64,000 nucleotides of DNA from Pseudomonas putida (GCF_003228315.1 NZ_CP029693.1:5304501-5368500); one strand, 5' to 3'. Shown: positions 33,539 through 43,144, numbered from the stretch's first letter. Notes: generated by a model not told the origin, from the sequence alone. Numbers and translations: made by a program.

Positions 33539-36061
33539 ATGTTCCCGATGACTCCCATCGCGGCTGCGCTCGCACTTTCTATTTGCGCAAACGCACTGGC
33601 CGCACCAACTAACAATGGTACGACACCTCGAAGTTTGCTGGCCCAGGCCAAAGGGTTGCCCGCAGACTTTGAAGAGCATTTCTTCGATGTGCCATTAGCT
33701 GTTCGGGTGGAACTTGATCAACAACTTCTCGGTGAGGCGATGATCGTGTTATCCCGCGATGATCGAATCACACTGCTCGAATTTACGGATGTTGGTGACA
33801 GCAACATGACGGCCAGCGAACGTGAGATCTGGGCCACTTATTTAAAGAAAGGCGTGGCCCTTGGCGCCTGCGAAGGCAGTTGCCCGGAGCAGATGCTGGC
33901 TATTCATTACAACCTGCAGAATTCCCTGGTGTCGATTGCCACCGAAAACGCCGAACGCAATACCGAGACCAAGCGCTATTACGACCTGCCCGAGGGCGGC
34001 AGCACCGGCTTGATCGTGCGCAATCAGTTGAACCTCAATGGTGGCCAGGAACAGGATCTCGGTGGCCGGTATGGCCTGGAAGCCAGCGGTAGTCTGGGCA
34101 ACTGGAGCCAGAGCTTGAACATGCAATTGGCTCGTTTAGGCGGCCCGGACGACAAGCTCTACCACGCAGTGCATGAGCTCTATACCCAGCGTGAACTTGA
34201 AGGCAGTTTCATGCGCCTGGGTTATTTCACTCCCAACTCCGAAGGCCTGAGCCGTCAGCCGCGTTCGTTCGGTGCCAGCCCCGATACGGCGGTGGGCCTG
34301 ATGTATGGCAGCTCCGACAGCCTGGCCATCAACAGCCCGAAACCCAGCGTGTACCCGATCTATGTCACTGCCAACCGCCAGGCTTCGGTGGAGATTTATC
34401 GCAACGGCTTGTTGATCAATACCCAACCGGTCGATGCCGGCTTGCAAACCCTGGATACCCGCCCCTTGCCGGGCGGGATCTATGAAGTGGAAGTACGTCT
34501 GATCGAAGACGGTCAGATCACGTCCACCACCCAGGAACTGGTGTACAAGCCGACCAACTGGCGCAACCAGGACAGTCGCTGGCGCTACAACCTGTTCGCG
34601 GGACAGGAGAGCAAGTTGCTCAGCAATTATGACGAGCAGGCCTACGGCGACATGACCGCCGGTGCAGCCGTCAACTTCCTGCTGCACCCTCGGGTCATTC
34701 TCGGCGTCTCGGGTCGTCAGGTACGGGACAAGCTGCAATACGGCACATCGGTCGACTGGACCGTGGCCAACAACACCAGCCTGTTCGCCAACGTCTATGA
34801 AACCGAAGACCACGGCACCGGCATGGATCTGCAAGCGATGTACAACTATGGCGCCGGCAGTGTGTTTGCCACCCATAGCCGTAGTTGGCTGGACACTACC
34901 AATACCTACGAAACCCTGCCCGACGGCACGCGGGTAAGACAACGCAACGTGTTCATCGGCCAGACCAGTACGTCGTCGTTGTCGGTGAACCATCGAATCA
35001 GTAGCAGGAGCTCGATCAATGGGCGGATTTCTCATAGCGATGGCAATACCGAAGGGGTTGGCGTTGACCTCGGGTGGACCCAGCGCGGCAATCTGTTCGG
35101 CAGTGATGCCAACTGGCGGTTTTCGGTGTTCGATCGTCCCGGCAGTTTCAGCAGCGGCGACCAGCGCAATCGCGGCGTCGACCTGAGTGTCAGTGTCGCG
35201 CTTGGCGGGCCGGGTGAGCAGTGGTCCGGCAGTGTCGGTACGCGCACCTCCCGCGATGGTGGCCGCGACAACAACGCCTCGCTCACTTATCGCAAGGACT
35301 TGCAGGACCATGTGCTGCAAAACGTATCGGCTACGACCATTGCCGATACTTACGGCGTTGGGCTCTCCGGCACGGCGAATTTCCGCAATGACGTCCTCAA
35401 TGGCGATGTCTTCGTTCAGCGTTCCTCCTTCAATGACAACCTCACCGGTGGCTTGAACCTGGATAGCACCGTGGCCGTGGGCGGCCAGCAGATTGTCATG
35501 ACCAGTCAGCATCAAGGCTCCGGTGCCGGGATGATTGTCGATGTCGAGTCCGATATCGATGACATCGCCCTGCGCGCCGACGATTTGAGCGGCGGCAGCG
35601 CCAGTCTGCGACGGGGTCGAAACTTCATCCCGATCACCGCCTACAAGAACAGTTCGGTGAGTTTCGATTTCGAAGGCAACCATCCGCCGGCCGCCAGTAT
35701 CCAGCCGCCACGCACTCGCTATCACCTGAACAAGGGGGGCGTGGACTACCGCAAGATCACCGTCAGCAAAACCCTGACCGTTCTCGGTCGCCTGGTCGAC
35801 TCACAAGGCAAGCCGCTCAAGGGCCATCACGTCATCAACCACGCCAGCCGTGGGGTGAGTGAGGTCGACGGGTTCTTCTCAATGGAAATGAATGCGGGTT
35901 CACCGACGCTGGAAGTGCGCCAGGGCAATCAGTTGTTGTGCCAGTTCCGACTCGATACGGCCAATGCGCGTAGTGAAAACAATGTGCTGATGATTGGGGA
36001 TTTGCGTTGTACGCCAGATACGTTGGCTGATTTGGCGAGCAAGCCCGGGGCTGCGGGCTGA
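33539..36061 (+). CDS. CS1-type fimbrial outer-membrane usher
   Basis: Outer-membrane assembly platform of 840 residues (CooC/CfaC/TcfC type). It has a signal peptide (MFPMTPIAAALALSICANALAA), an N-terminal periplasmic domain with a CxxxC pair (GACEGSC), a large beta-barrel region (about 180-640) and a C-terminal E-set domain with GGVDYRKITVSKTLTVLGRL and LLCQF. It would accept chaperone-subunit complexes from the chaperone encoded downstream. It is the only usher gene although two pilin and two tip genes are present. Confidence 0.92.
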   Translation: MFPMTPIAAALALSICANALAAPTNNGTTPRSLLAQAKGLPADFEEHFFDVPLAVRVELDQQLLGEAMIVLSRDDRITLLEFTDVGDSNMTASEREIWATYLKKGVALGACEGSCPEQMLAIHYNLQNSLVSIATENAERNTETKRYYDLPEGGSTGLIVRNQLNLNGGQEQDLGGRYGLEASGSLGNWSQSLNMQLARLGGPDDKLYHAVHELYTQRELEGSFMRLGYFTPNSEGLSRQPRSFGASPDTAVGLMYGSSDSLAINSPKPSVYPIYVTANRQASVEIYRNGLLINTQPVDAGLQTLDTRPLPGGIYEVEVRLIEDGQITSTTQELVYKPTNWRNQDSRWRYNLFAGQESKLLSNYDEQAYGDMTAGAAVNFLLHPRVILGVSGRQVRDKLQYGTSVDWTVANNTSLFANVYETEDHGTGMDLQAMYNYGAGSVFATHSRSWLDTTNTYETLPDGTRVRQRNVFIGQTSTSSLSVNHRISSRSSINGRISHSDGNTEGVGVDLGWTQRGNLFGSDANWRFSVFDRPGSFSSGDQRNRGVDLSVSVALGGPGEQWSGSVGTRTSRDGGRDNNASLTYRKDLQDHVLQNVSATTIADTYGVGLSGTANFRNDVLNGDVFVQRSSFNDNLTGGLNLDSTVAVGGQQIVMTSQHQGSGAGMIVDVESDIDDIALRADDLSGGSASLRRGRNFIPITAYKNSSVSFDFEGNHPPAASIQPPRTRYHLNKGGVDYRKITVSKTLTVLGRLVDSQGKPLKGHHVINHASRGVSEVDGFFSMEMNAGSPTLEVRQGNQLLCQFRLDTANARSENNVLMIGDLRCTPDTLADLASKPGAAG

Positions 36062-36087
36062 ATGCACATATATGGAACGTATTTGAA

Positions 36088-37338
36088 ATGATGAAAAAAG
36101 TAGCTGTGGCATCGGTGCTGTTGTTTTCTGGGGGGGCGGTGACACCTGTGGATGCTGAAGTGGTACTAATTACCGCTGAGTTCAAACCGGACACATCGAA
36201 ACCCTATATCAATGAGTTCAAGAATACGACACCTAACAGTGGGTATTGCACTACAAATCCACCGGTTATTTGTGAAACCTGGACACCTCGTTTGTTCAGT
36301 ATTGAAACCGGCATCCAGGTAAATTCCATCAGGTCAATTAGCGCGAACCATTCCAATGCTCGTCACGGTGCTTTATTCAGTGCACCGGCAACGTGGAAAG
36401 ACGTGTCGGTTAAAGATTCAAGAGGGAATGAGCATCTTGTCAATATCCGAATTTCTGCTGTCGGTGGTCGTTATCGGTTGAGCAATAGAGTGCAGGATTT
36501 GATTGGAGAAGAACTAGATAATTCTCGGGCTCACAATAAATTGTGGGGCAGTGACTGGGGGATCTCTCCTCGTCCATGTAAAGATTCGCCCGCCGGAGGG
36601 TCTGGTGGTGACTACAGCAGGGAGTACGATTTTTTTTGGTTAACGCCAGTTGTCGGTGCATGTGCTTATCAAGCGAAGTTCGATATTCCCGGTTTGACCT
36701 ATCAGAATCTTAATTTTGCATATGAGATGAAAACACCAAATCCTTTGAAAATGTCGCCGGGAACGTATACGGGTTCTACTGTCTACACTGTCGGTCCGGG
36801 TATGGATTTCGATATGGGCGACATCATGCAGCCTACCGATAGCACCCTCCAATTGGATTTCTCCCTGACCGTGGAGGACGTCTTTAGCATAGAGATACCT
36901 CCTGGTGGTAATAAAATTGAACTGTTACCTCAAGGAGGATGGCAAGCGTGGCTGCAACAGGGGCGCAAGCCCACACGTTTATTTCGCGATCAAACCTTCA
37001 ATATATGGACCTCTTCTCCATTCAAGATGCAACTAGAGTGCGGTTTCCCCAGCGGGGATACATGTGCCCTTCAAAATGAAAAAGGCGAAACCGTTTCGTT
37101 GGGTGTCGGTGTGAGTCTGCCCAATGGACTGTTGGATGTTACAGGCAGTTCAGTGAGTCGACGTCCTCTGCTAAGAAGCGGTAGTGGGACAGAGAGATTC
37201 GAACCGACTTTTTATGTCACTCGAAAACCTGGCGTTTTGCATTTTGAAGTCAACAAGGATGAAGTGGAAAAGATGTTGAGATTTCCGGGGCAGACTTACT
37301 TGGGCGAGATAGCCGTTATCTGGGACTCCCAAATTTGA
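36088..37338 (+). CDS. CblD/CooD-like fimbrial tip (initiator) protein 1
   Basis: Predicted minor tip subunit and adhesin of about 416 residues. Signal peptide about 1-24, an N-terminal adhesin domain with several Cys (SGYCTTNPPVICETW, PRPCKD, VVGACAY), and a C-terminal pilin-like domain with PQGGWQAWLQQGRKPTRLFRDQTFN and LPNGLLDV. The second part is closely shared with the gene at 38756. The coding sequence is clearly more AT-rich than the usher. A G7 tract at 36130-36136 falls in the signal-peptide codons and a T8 tract at 36630-36637 in the middle, both possible slippage sites. ATG at 36088 or 36091 could be used. Confidence 0.85.
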   Translation: MMKKVAVASVLLFSGGAVTPVDAEVVLITAEFKPDTSKPYINEFKNTTPNSGYCTTNPPVICETWTPRLFSIETGIQVNSIRSISANHSNARHGALFSAPATWKDVSVKDSRGNEHLVNIRISAVGGRYRLSNRVQDLIGEELDNSRAHNKLWGSDWGISPRPCKDSPAGGSGGDYSREYDFFWLTPVVGACAYQAKFDIPGLTYQNLNFAYEMKTPNPLKMSPGTYTGSTVYTVGPGMDFDMGDIMQPTDSTLQLDFSLTVEDVFSIEIPPGGNKIELLPQGGWQAWLQQGRKPTRLFRDQTFNIWTSSPFKMQLECGFPSGDTCALQNEKGETVSLGVGVSLPNGLLDVTGSSVSRRPLLRSGSGTERFEPTFYVTRKPGVLHFEVNKDEVEKMLRFPGQTYLGEIAVIWDSQI

Positions 37339-37396
37339 TAGGTGTGAGTACAGCATCAGTAGACATGTTTGAATTTAATGAATGAGAACTGAAAAT

Positions 37397-38137
37397 ATGA
37401 AGCTTTTATTGAAGTTGGTTTTGTGCTGTGTGATTTCCAATACCGCTATTGCCGGTCCGAATATCAATGTTGGAGTGGTCTACGACTATCTGGACGGTGA
37501 TAAAAGTACCTACTTGAAGCGAGTCTTCAATGGTGGCGACAGCACGGCCTTTGTAAAGGTCAATATCCTTGAAATCGTCTATGAGGATGATGGTACTTCC
37601 CGGGAAATTCCGCTCGCCACTCAGGCCAATGCGGCTGTCCGTGACGGATTGATGGCCAGCCCTGCCCGGCTGATCGTACCGGCCAACGGTATGCAGGGGA
37701 CTCGCCTGCTGTATATGGGGGAGCGGGAAAAGGAGCGGTACTTCCGTGTACGTTTCGTGCCGGTAGTTCCCGAAAAGGAAGACGAATTCGCAGTATCGGC
37801 CGAAGAACGTGAAGACTACAAAAAAGGCCTGTCAGCCGGGGTTAACGTGTTGGCCGGGTATGGCACGGTGTTTTTTGTTCGACCTAAAGAAACACGCTAC
37901 GACAGCGTGATCAATAACGGTCCGGGCAAGTATGAAATCCGCAACAACGGTAACAGTGTCGTAGTGGTTGATGAGTTCAAAGACTGCTCTGCAAAAAAAG
38001 AAACCGAATGCCAGCCCACCACCAAACATCACATCATGGCGGGTCGAACTTTTCAGTTCGATAAACAGGTCGGTCGTGAATACCGGTTTACGCTGATTGA
38101 AGGTTCAGCGACGAAGAAACTGGAAATCAAAGGGTGA
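37397..38137 (+). CDS. CS1-type fimbrial periplasmic chaperone
   Basis: Periplasmic chaperone of 246 residues (CooB/CfaA/CblB type). Signal peptide MKLLLKLVLCCVISNTAIAG, then an immunoglobulin-like first domain (VYDYLDGDKSTYLKRVFNGGDSTAFVKV) with LIVPANGMQGTRLLYM and the F1-G1 region YFRVRFVPV, and a second domain with paired Cys (DCSAKKETEC). The ATG at 37397 is chosen because it begins the signal peptide; an in-frame ATG at 37382 would add five polar residues. It lies between the two tip genes, and would serve both pilin sets. Confidence 0.88.
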   Translation: MKLLLKLVLCCVISNTAIAGPNINVGVVYDYLDGDKSTYLKRVFNGGDSTAFVKVNILEIVYEDDGTSREIPLATQANAAVRDGLMASPARLIVPANGMQGTRLLYMGEREKERYFRVRFVPVVPEKEDEFAVSAEEREDYKKGLSAGVNVLAGYGTVFFVRPKETRYDSVINNGPGKYEIRNNGNSVVVVDEFKDCSAKKETECQPTTKHHIMAGRTFQFDKQVGREYRFTLIEGSATKKLEIKG

Positions 38138-38193
38138 TAATGGGTTTGTTATTTTTTAAGTTGGTTTCGACGCGCAAGTGACAGGTGGGCAAC

Positions 38194-38682
38194 ATGTTTA
38201 AACTAATAACAACTGCAGTTCCAATCGTGATGCTGGCACTGACCAGTACCTGTGCATTCGCCATACGAATAAGTGAAACATTCGATGTTGCAGTCACTAT
38301 TCCCACCGCTGCATTCCATGTAATACCGACGGATCCCGACTGGATTCACCGCGAGCAGCGTTTGAACTGGAATCCCGTCACTTCCGAACTAAGCCCTTTA
38401 CGCAAACAGTTTGATGTCAAAAACGAAAACGGTTCCATCTCCGCCCGCCTGTATTTTGAACCCTATCTGAGCAACGGTCGGGATACTGATGATATTCCAT
38501 TGGTTGTCACGTTTAACAATAAGCGACTCACTCTTGATCCGGATGAAGTGATTTCGGAGTTGGATGGTAAGGCGGGTAAAAGGGTTGGGTTGGAAATTGC
38601 TGCAATAAAACCGGTAGATGGCTATAAAGCGGGTGACTATTACGGAAGCGTCCACATGATTTTTGAGGCCGTCGCGCCTTGA
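38194..38682 (+). CDS. CS1-type fimbrial subunit 2
   Basis: Second pilin of 162 residues. Signal peptide MFKLITTAVPIVMLALTSTCAFA; the mature part shares the pattern of the first pilin (VTIPTAAFHVIPTDPDW, LNWNPVTSELSPLRKQFDVKNENG, YKAGDYYGSVHMIFEA). The two differ at many positions, so this is an old duplication or separate acquisition. ATG at 38194 is chosen for AGGTGG at good spacing; a GTG three codons upstream is in frame. It may be a minor or alternative shaft subunit. Confidence 0.88.
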   Translation: MFKLITTAVPIVMLALTSTCAFAIRISETFDVAVTIPTAAFHVIPTDPDWIHREQRLNWNPVTSELSPLRKQFDVKNENGSISARLYFEPYLSNGRDTDDIPLVVTFNNKRLTLDPDEVISELDGKAGKRVGLEIAAIKPVDGYKAGDYYGSVHMIFEAVAP

Positions 38683-38755
38683 ATCGCAACTCGACCCATT
38701 AAACATACTTGCCCGAAAGATAAATTTTGGGCGGTCTGGACTAAAAGAAAAGCAA

Positions 38756-40003
38756 ATGAACAGCTCAGCGCGTTGTAAACCTTGGCTATACCGACTCTTT
38801 GGCGCTTTCATACTGCTGGTGTCATCTCCCGGCGCAAACGCTCTTGTGCAGGAGATAACGGCGAAGTTTATCCCGGACCCGGCTAACCCGCTGAAAAACG
38901 AGTTCGTCAATACCACGCCGGAAAGTGGAGTCTGCCCGGGACATATACCTCAAAGGTGCAAGGACCTGGGGATTTTCACGATTCGTACCGCTGCCTTCGC
39001 CGCGAGCTCCAATAGTCCCATCCTGGCTAACCATGAAGATGTCCGACAGGGGGCCATGTGGAAGGTGCCGTCGCAGTGGCGGGATTTGCAAGTGACGCAC
39101 GCAGCCACGGGGGAAGTGGAAACGGTGCAAGTTCGTATTGCAGGTATTGGCCATCGGTGGAACCTGAATCGACCTCCGGGTGTCAGTGCCTGGGCCAAAC
39201 CGGGTATTACCTGGAATAGTCAATGGAGCCAGGCACCGAGTCCTTGCACCGGAGTTAACTACCTTGCGGCAAGTACCAGTTTCGCTCTGTTCTTCTGGAT
39301 CGTGCCTGAAGGTGCGGGTATCTGCAGCCGACAACCGGGTATGGATATTCCTAGATTCTGGTACGACAACATGGAGTACGCCTACGCGATCAGAACCCCC
39401 AACCCCTTGAAGATGTCATCCGGGCAGTACACCGGCAGCATCAACTACACCATGGGGCCTGGTGCCGACTTTGATTTCGGTGATGTCATGATCCCGAATG
39501 ACAATGTGTTCACGTTCAACTTCACGCTGGATGTGCAGCATGCGCTGAAGGTCGAGGTTCCTCCCGGTGGGCACCGTATAGACCTGGTGCCCCAAGGAGG
39601 GTGGCAGGCCTGGCTGAATCAGGGGCGCAAGCCAACGCGGTTGTTTCGTGACCAGACATTCAATATTTCGGCGTCCTCGCGTTTCAAGATGCGGCTTGAG
39701 TGCCAATATCTGAGCGGCAATACATGTGCGTTGTGGGAGCCAAAGTCAGGCCATGGTGTGCCACTGAATGTCGGTGTCAGCTTGCCCAACGGCCTGACAG
39801 ACGCTTTCGGGCAACCGGTCAATCGCCGTCCATTGCTGCGCGACGGCAGTGGCACCGAATTGTTCCAGCCTGGTTTTTACGTCGATCGAAAACCTGGATC
39901 GCTGCACTTCGAAATCGACAGAGAGCATGTGGAGCAGATGTTGACCGGGGCTGAAAAGACTTATTCGGGCCATGTCACCGTGGTGTGGGATTCGGAGGTA
40001 TAG
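38756..40003 (+). CDS. CblD/CooD-like fimbrial tip (initiator) protein 2
   Basis: Second predicted tip adhesin, 415 residues, same architecture as the one at 36088: signal peptide ending near SSPGANA, variable N-terminal adhesin domain with Cys (SGVCPGHIPQRC, SPCTG, GAGICS), and a conserved C-terminal pilin-like domain (PQGGWQAWLNQGRKPTRLFRDQ, VSLPNGLTDAFG). Similarity between the two tips is much higher in the C-terminal part. Its base composition is GC-rich like the chromosome, unlike tip 1. Last gene of the operon; the convergent PBP-like gene ends 6 bases away. Confidence 0.85.
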   Translation: MNSSARCKPWLYRLFGAFILLVSSPGANALVQEITAKFIPDPANPLKNEFVNTTPESGVCPGHIPQRCKDLGIFTIRTAAFAASSNSPILANHEDVRQGAMWKVPSQWRDLQVTHAATGEVETVQVRIAGIGHRWNLNRPPGVSAWAKPGITWNSQWSQAPSPCTGVNYLAASTSFALFFWIVPEGAGICSRQPGMDIPRFWYDNMEYAYAIRTPNPLKMSSGQYTGSINYTMGPGADFDFGDVMIPNDNVFTFNFTLDVQHALKVEVPPGGHRIDLVPQGGWQAWLNQGRKPTRLFRDQTFNISASSRFKMRLECQYLSGNTCALWEPKSGHGVPLNVGVSLPNGLTDAFGQPVNRRPLLRDGSGTELFQPGFYVDRKPGSLHFEIDREHVEQMLTGAEKTYSGHVTVVWDSEV

Positions 40004-40009
40004 GCGTCA

Positions 40010-43000
40010 TCAACGGCGCACCACGTCAACCGGCAAACACTGCGTATGTGTGCCCGGCTGCAGATAGGGATTGAGAATCGGCGCCATGCCCTTGAGCACC
40101 TGCACCGGCAATGCCGAAGTGAAGGTAAAGCTCTCGGCGCTACGCCCCGGCACGAAGGCGGTGAGGGTGCCGAAGTGGGTGTCGCCGATATAGAACACGA
40201 AGGTCGCCGTGCGGTTGAGCGATTTCGAACTCAGAATCCGCCCGCCAGAACCGATCGCTTCGATACGGTTGTCCCCGGTGCCGGTCTTGCCACCCATGGC
40301 CAACGGGGTGCCATTGTCCGTTTTGAAGGTCCCGGCCACCCGTTTCGCCGTACCGGCATCCACCACTTGTGACAGGGCTTCGCGCATTGCCGTGGCGACT
40401 TCGGACGGCATCACCCGCTTGCCGACATCCGGATCGTTGATCAATTTGGTTTCATACGGCGTATTGGCCGCGAAGTGCAGGCTGTCGATGCGCAAGGTCG
40501 GCATGCGTACGCCGTCGTTGAGGATGGTGCCGATCAACTCGGCGAGCGCGGCGGGGCGGTCGCCGGAGCTGCCGATGGCGGTGGCCAGTGATGGAACCAG
40601 ATGGTCGAACGGATAGCCGACTTTTTGCCAGCGCGCGTGAATCTCGAGGAACGCTTCGATTTCCAGCATGGTGCGGATGCGGTTGTCGCGGGCGCCCTTG
40701 TGACGGCTCTTGAACAGCCAGCTGTAGACCTCCTGACGCTCGAATTGGCTGGCCTTGACGATGTCCTTGAACGTGGCGTCGGGATGGTTGAGCAAGTAAC
40801 CCATCATCCACAGGTCCAGTGGGTGCACCTTGGCGATGAAACCCTGGTCCGGCAGGTCGTAGATGCCGGGGCCGTAGGCCTCATAGAGACGTATGAGCCG
40901 GTCGTCGGTGAGTTTTTCGGTGAGTTTGGTGCCGGCCAGGTGCGAACGCACGAAGGTATTGAAGCTCTCCTGGCTGGCCCGAGGCAGCAGGTAGCGGTGC
41001 ACGGCCGCCAGACGAATGGGAGTCGGACGCATGCTGTCGAGGAAGGTTTCGAGTCGCTCCTGGGTGTCCTTGTTGCGGTATTTTTTCCAGAACTTGAGCA
41101 GAAACGACGTGCCTTCGCGGTCGGCGAAGGAAGCCAGATACTCCTGGCGCCGTGGGTCGCGGTCGTCCTTGAGCAGCTCGGCGCTGCTGTTGGGGCCGGA
41201 GTAGGTGGTGTAGCGCACGATGTCACGCATCAGGCGAATGAACGGCAGGTTGATCGACTCCCGGATGGCATCGCGCAGGGTCGGCAGGCGGCCGTTGTCT
41301 TCCTTGCGGAAGTTGTGGAATACGTGAAGACCGCCACCGGTAAAGAACGCTTCGCCGGGGCTGGCCGAGTACTTGCGGTCCAGTGCGGCGCTGAGCATTG
41401 GCGGCAGGCTGCGGTCCTTGTTCTGGATCAGGTACTCGATGACCCATTGGGTCAGGCGGTCCAGCTCCGGCACCTCGACCTTCTTCAGCTCCGGGATGCT
41501 CATGCCGGCGTATTTATCGTGCAGCTCGGAGATGATTTGCAGGTAGGTCGTGAGCACACGCATTTTCGCCGTGGAGCCCAGTTCCAGTTTGCTGCCTTCG
41601 TTGATGTCGAACGGCTGGTCGGTGCTGTCGGTCTGCACCCGCACCCGCGAACCGTCCGGGGTCAGCTCGAACAGGGTGAAGCTGTAACGCACCTGGGTAG
41701 TGCTGGTGGGGGTCAGCAAGCGCTCGCCCATCAGGCCGATTTCCTTGGCATATTCGGGGTCTGCGAGCCGTTTCAGGTAAGCGGTGGCCTGGGTCTGCAG
41801 ATCGCCCTGCAGGGTGCTGGTGGCCGAGAGGTCGAGGCGATCGAGGTCATACAGCGGGCGATTGAGCAAACCGGCCAGCCGGCTGCGCGCCACGCTGATG
41901 CCCTTGTTGGTTTCGATCGGCTGGATGGTCGGCTGGGTCGCCCAGTCGCGATAGGTGACCTTGCTGGCGAGCGCCGCATCGGCAAAAGGCTTGTCGATCA
42001 CGCCGTTCTGCGCCAGCAGGCGAATGTGGCTGTCGGTAAGGTCGGCCAGCTCATCGTGACCTTTGGTCAGGTAATGGGAAGGGCGGCGCTGGGCAATCAT
42101 CAGCGACAGCATCTCGCGCAGGGCCAGGCCTTTTTCCGCCAGGCTTTGTGGATCTTTCGCGTCGCTGGCCAGGATTTCGTTGGCCCTGTTGAAGTCCGCG
42201 CCGTACCACACGCGCAGACCTTCGGCCATGCCATGCACCTCACCATGACCCGGTACCGCTGACAGCGGCACGCTGTTGAGGTAGTCGCGCACCACGTTCT
42301 GCCGGGCCTTGAGGGTTTCCGGGCCGTCCTGATAGGCGCGCACGCTGGCGGAAATCATCTGGCGAATTTTCTCCCCACCCGACACCGTCAGGCCGTCAGG
42401 CGAATGCCGGTACTTCTCCAGTTGCGTCGCCAGGGTACTGCCACCCGCCGATTGACCGGGCAGATGCAGCATTTTCGCGATCTGGGTGTAGGCCGCCATG
42501 CCGAACCGTGGCCAGTCCACCGCCGGGTTGGCCTGGGGCTGGCGCGGGTCAAGCAGGAAACGGTTCTCGATGAACAGCAGGCTGCTGACCACCACTGGCG
42601 GGATTGATTCGAAGCTGGAGTAGAGCTGTTGCGGGTAGTTGTACTGGTACAGCGGCGCCGCCTTGCAATCGGTAATCGACAAACCGGCCTGGATTTTTTC
42701 CGAATAGGGTACGAAAAGGCCCTTGTCCGTGTATTTCAACAGCTCCGGGGAAAAGCGGGTCTGGGCGGAAATCACGTAATCGCGCTTGATCAGCCGCGGC
42801 AGGAACTCGCCCAGGGAGCTGTAGCCCAGGCGCAGGTCGAACGGCCCGGCCCCCGGATAATGCACTGCATCGCTGGGCCCGGGTTTGAGCTCATAACTCA
42901 AGGTCTTGGCGAACTTGCTCAGCTCCCGTGCCTGAAACCTGGAGGTGCGCATCTCCTTTTGCGCCGCCAGCCCCACGACAATCGCAATGATCAACAACAG

Positions 43001-43144
43001 CAGCCAGAAAGCCTTCCAGCCGTGCCGGGAGCGGGGGCGAGGGGTTTTTTCAGGGGGCGGCGCTTGCTCATCCACTTCTTCAGTCGGGACCACGGTTTTA
43101 CTCGAATCGGTTTGCCATAAAGCGCCCATAGTCGACTGATCCAT
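40010..43144 (-). CDS. Atypical class A penicillin-binding protein-like transglycosylase
   Basis: Inner-membrane protein of up to 1044 residues: cytoplasmic Pro-rich N terminus, one transmembrane helix (FWLLLLIIAIVVGLAA, about 46-62), a GT51 transglycosylase domain with a divergent first motif (FIENRFLLD, Glu near 192) and GGSTLATQLEKYRHS, and a transpeptidase-like domain with STAK near 524 and KTGTGDN near 951. The spacing is longer than in PBP1a/1b. I recall pseudomonad homologues starting MGALWQTD, so the true start may be 43129; neither start has a strong ribosome-binding site. Role in peptidoglycan synthesis is inferred. Confidence 0.8.
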   Translation of the reverse strand: MDQSTMGALWQTDSSKTVVPTEEVDEQAPPPEKTPRPRSRHGWKAFWLLLLIIAIVVGLAAQKEMRTSRFQARELSKFAKTLSYELKPGPSDAVHYPGAGPFDLRLGYSSLGEFLPRLIKRDYVISAQTRFSPELLKYTDKGLFVPYSEKIQAGLSITDCKAAPLYQYNYPQQLYSSFESIPPVVVSSLLFIENRFLLDPRQPQANPAVDWPRFGMAAYTQIAKMLHLPGQSAGGSTLATQLEKYRHSPDGLTVSGGEKIRQMISASVRAYQDGPETLKARQNVVRDYLNSVPLSAVPGHGEVHGMAEGLRVWYGADFNRANEILASDAKDPQSLAEKGLALREMLSLMIAQRRPSHYLTKGHDELADLTDSHIRLLAQNGVIDKPFADAALASKVTYRDWATQPTIQPIETNKGISVARSRLAGLLNRPLYDLDRLDLSATSTLQGDLQTQATAYLKRLADPEYAKEIGLMGERLLTPTSTTQVRYSFTLFELTPDGSRVRVQTDSTDQPFDINEGSKLELGSTAKMRVLTTYLQIISELHDKYAGMSIPELKKVEVPELDRLTQWVIEYLIQNKDRSLPPMLSAALDRKYSASPGEAFFTGGGLHVFHNFRKEDNGRLPTLRDAIRESINLPFIRLMRDIVRYTTYSGPNSSAELLKDDRDPRRQEYLASFADREGTSFLLKFWKKYRNKDTQERLETFLDSMRPTPIRLAAVHRYLLPRASQESFNTFVRSHLAGTKLTEKLTDDRLIRLYEAYGPGIYDLPDQGFIAKVHPLDLWMMGYLLNHPDATFKDIVKASQFERQEVYSWLFKSRHKGARDNRIRTMLEIEAFLEIHARWQKVGYPFDHLVPSLATAIGSSGDRPAALAELIGTILNDGVRMPTLRIDSLHFAANTPYETKLINDPDVGKRVMPSEVATAMREALSQVVDAGTAKRVAGTFKTDNGTPLAMGGKTGTGDNRIEAIGSGGRILSSKSLNRTATFVFYIGDTHFGTLTAFVPGRSAESFTFTSALPVQVLKGMAPILNPYLQPGTHTQCLPVDVVRR

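Noticed and set aside
34136..35725. 529-codon antisense frame opposite the fimbrial usher
   Set aside because: The sense frame encodes a complete usher with signal peptide and C-terminal domain; the antisense product has no recognisable motif.
40601..42262. 553-codon antisense frame opposite the PBP-like gene
   Set aside because: The sense protein has STAK, KTG and GT51 motifs; the antisense product is compositionally odd with no start signal.
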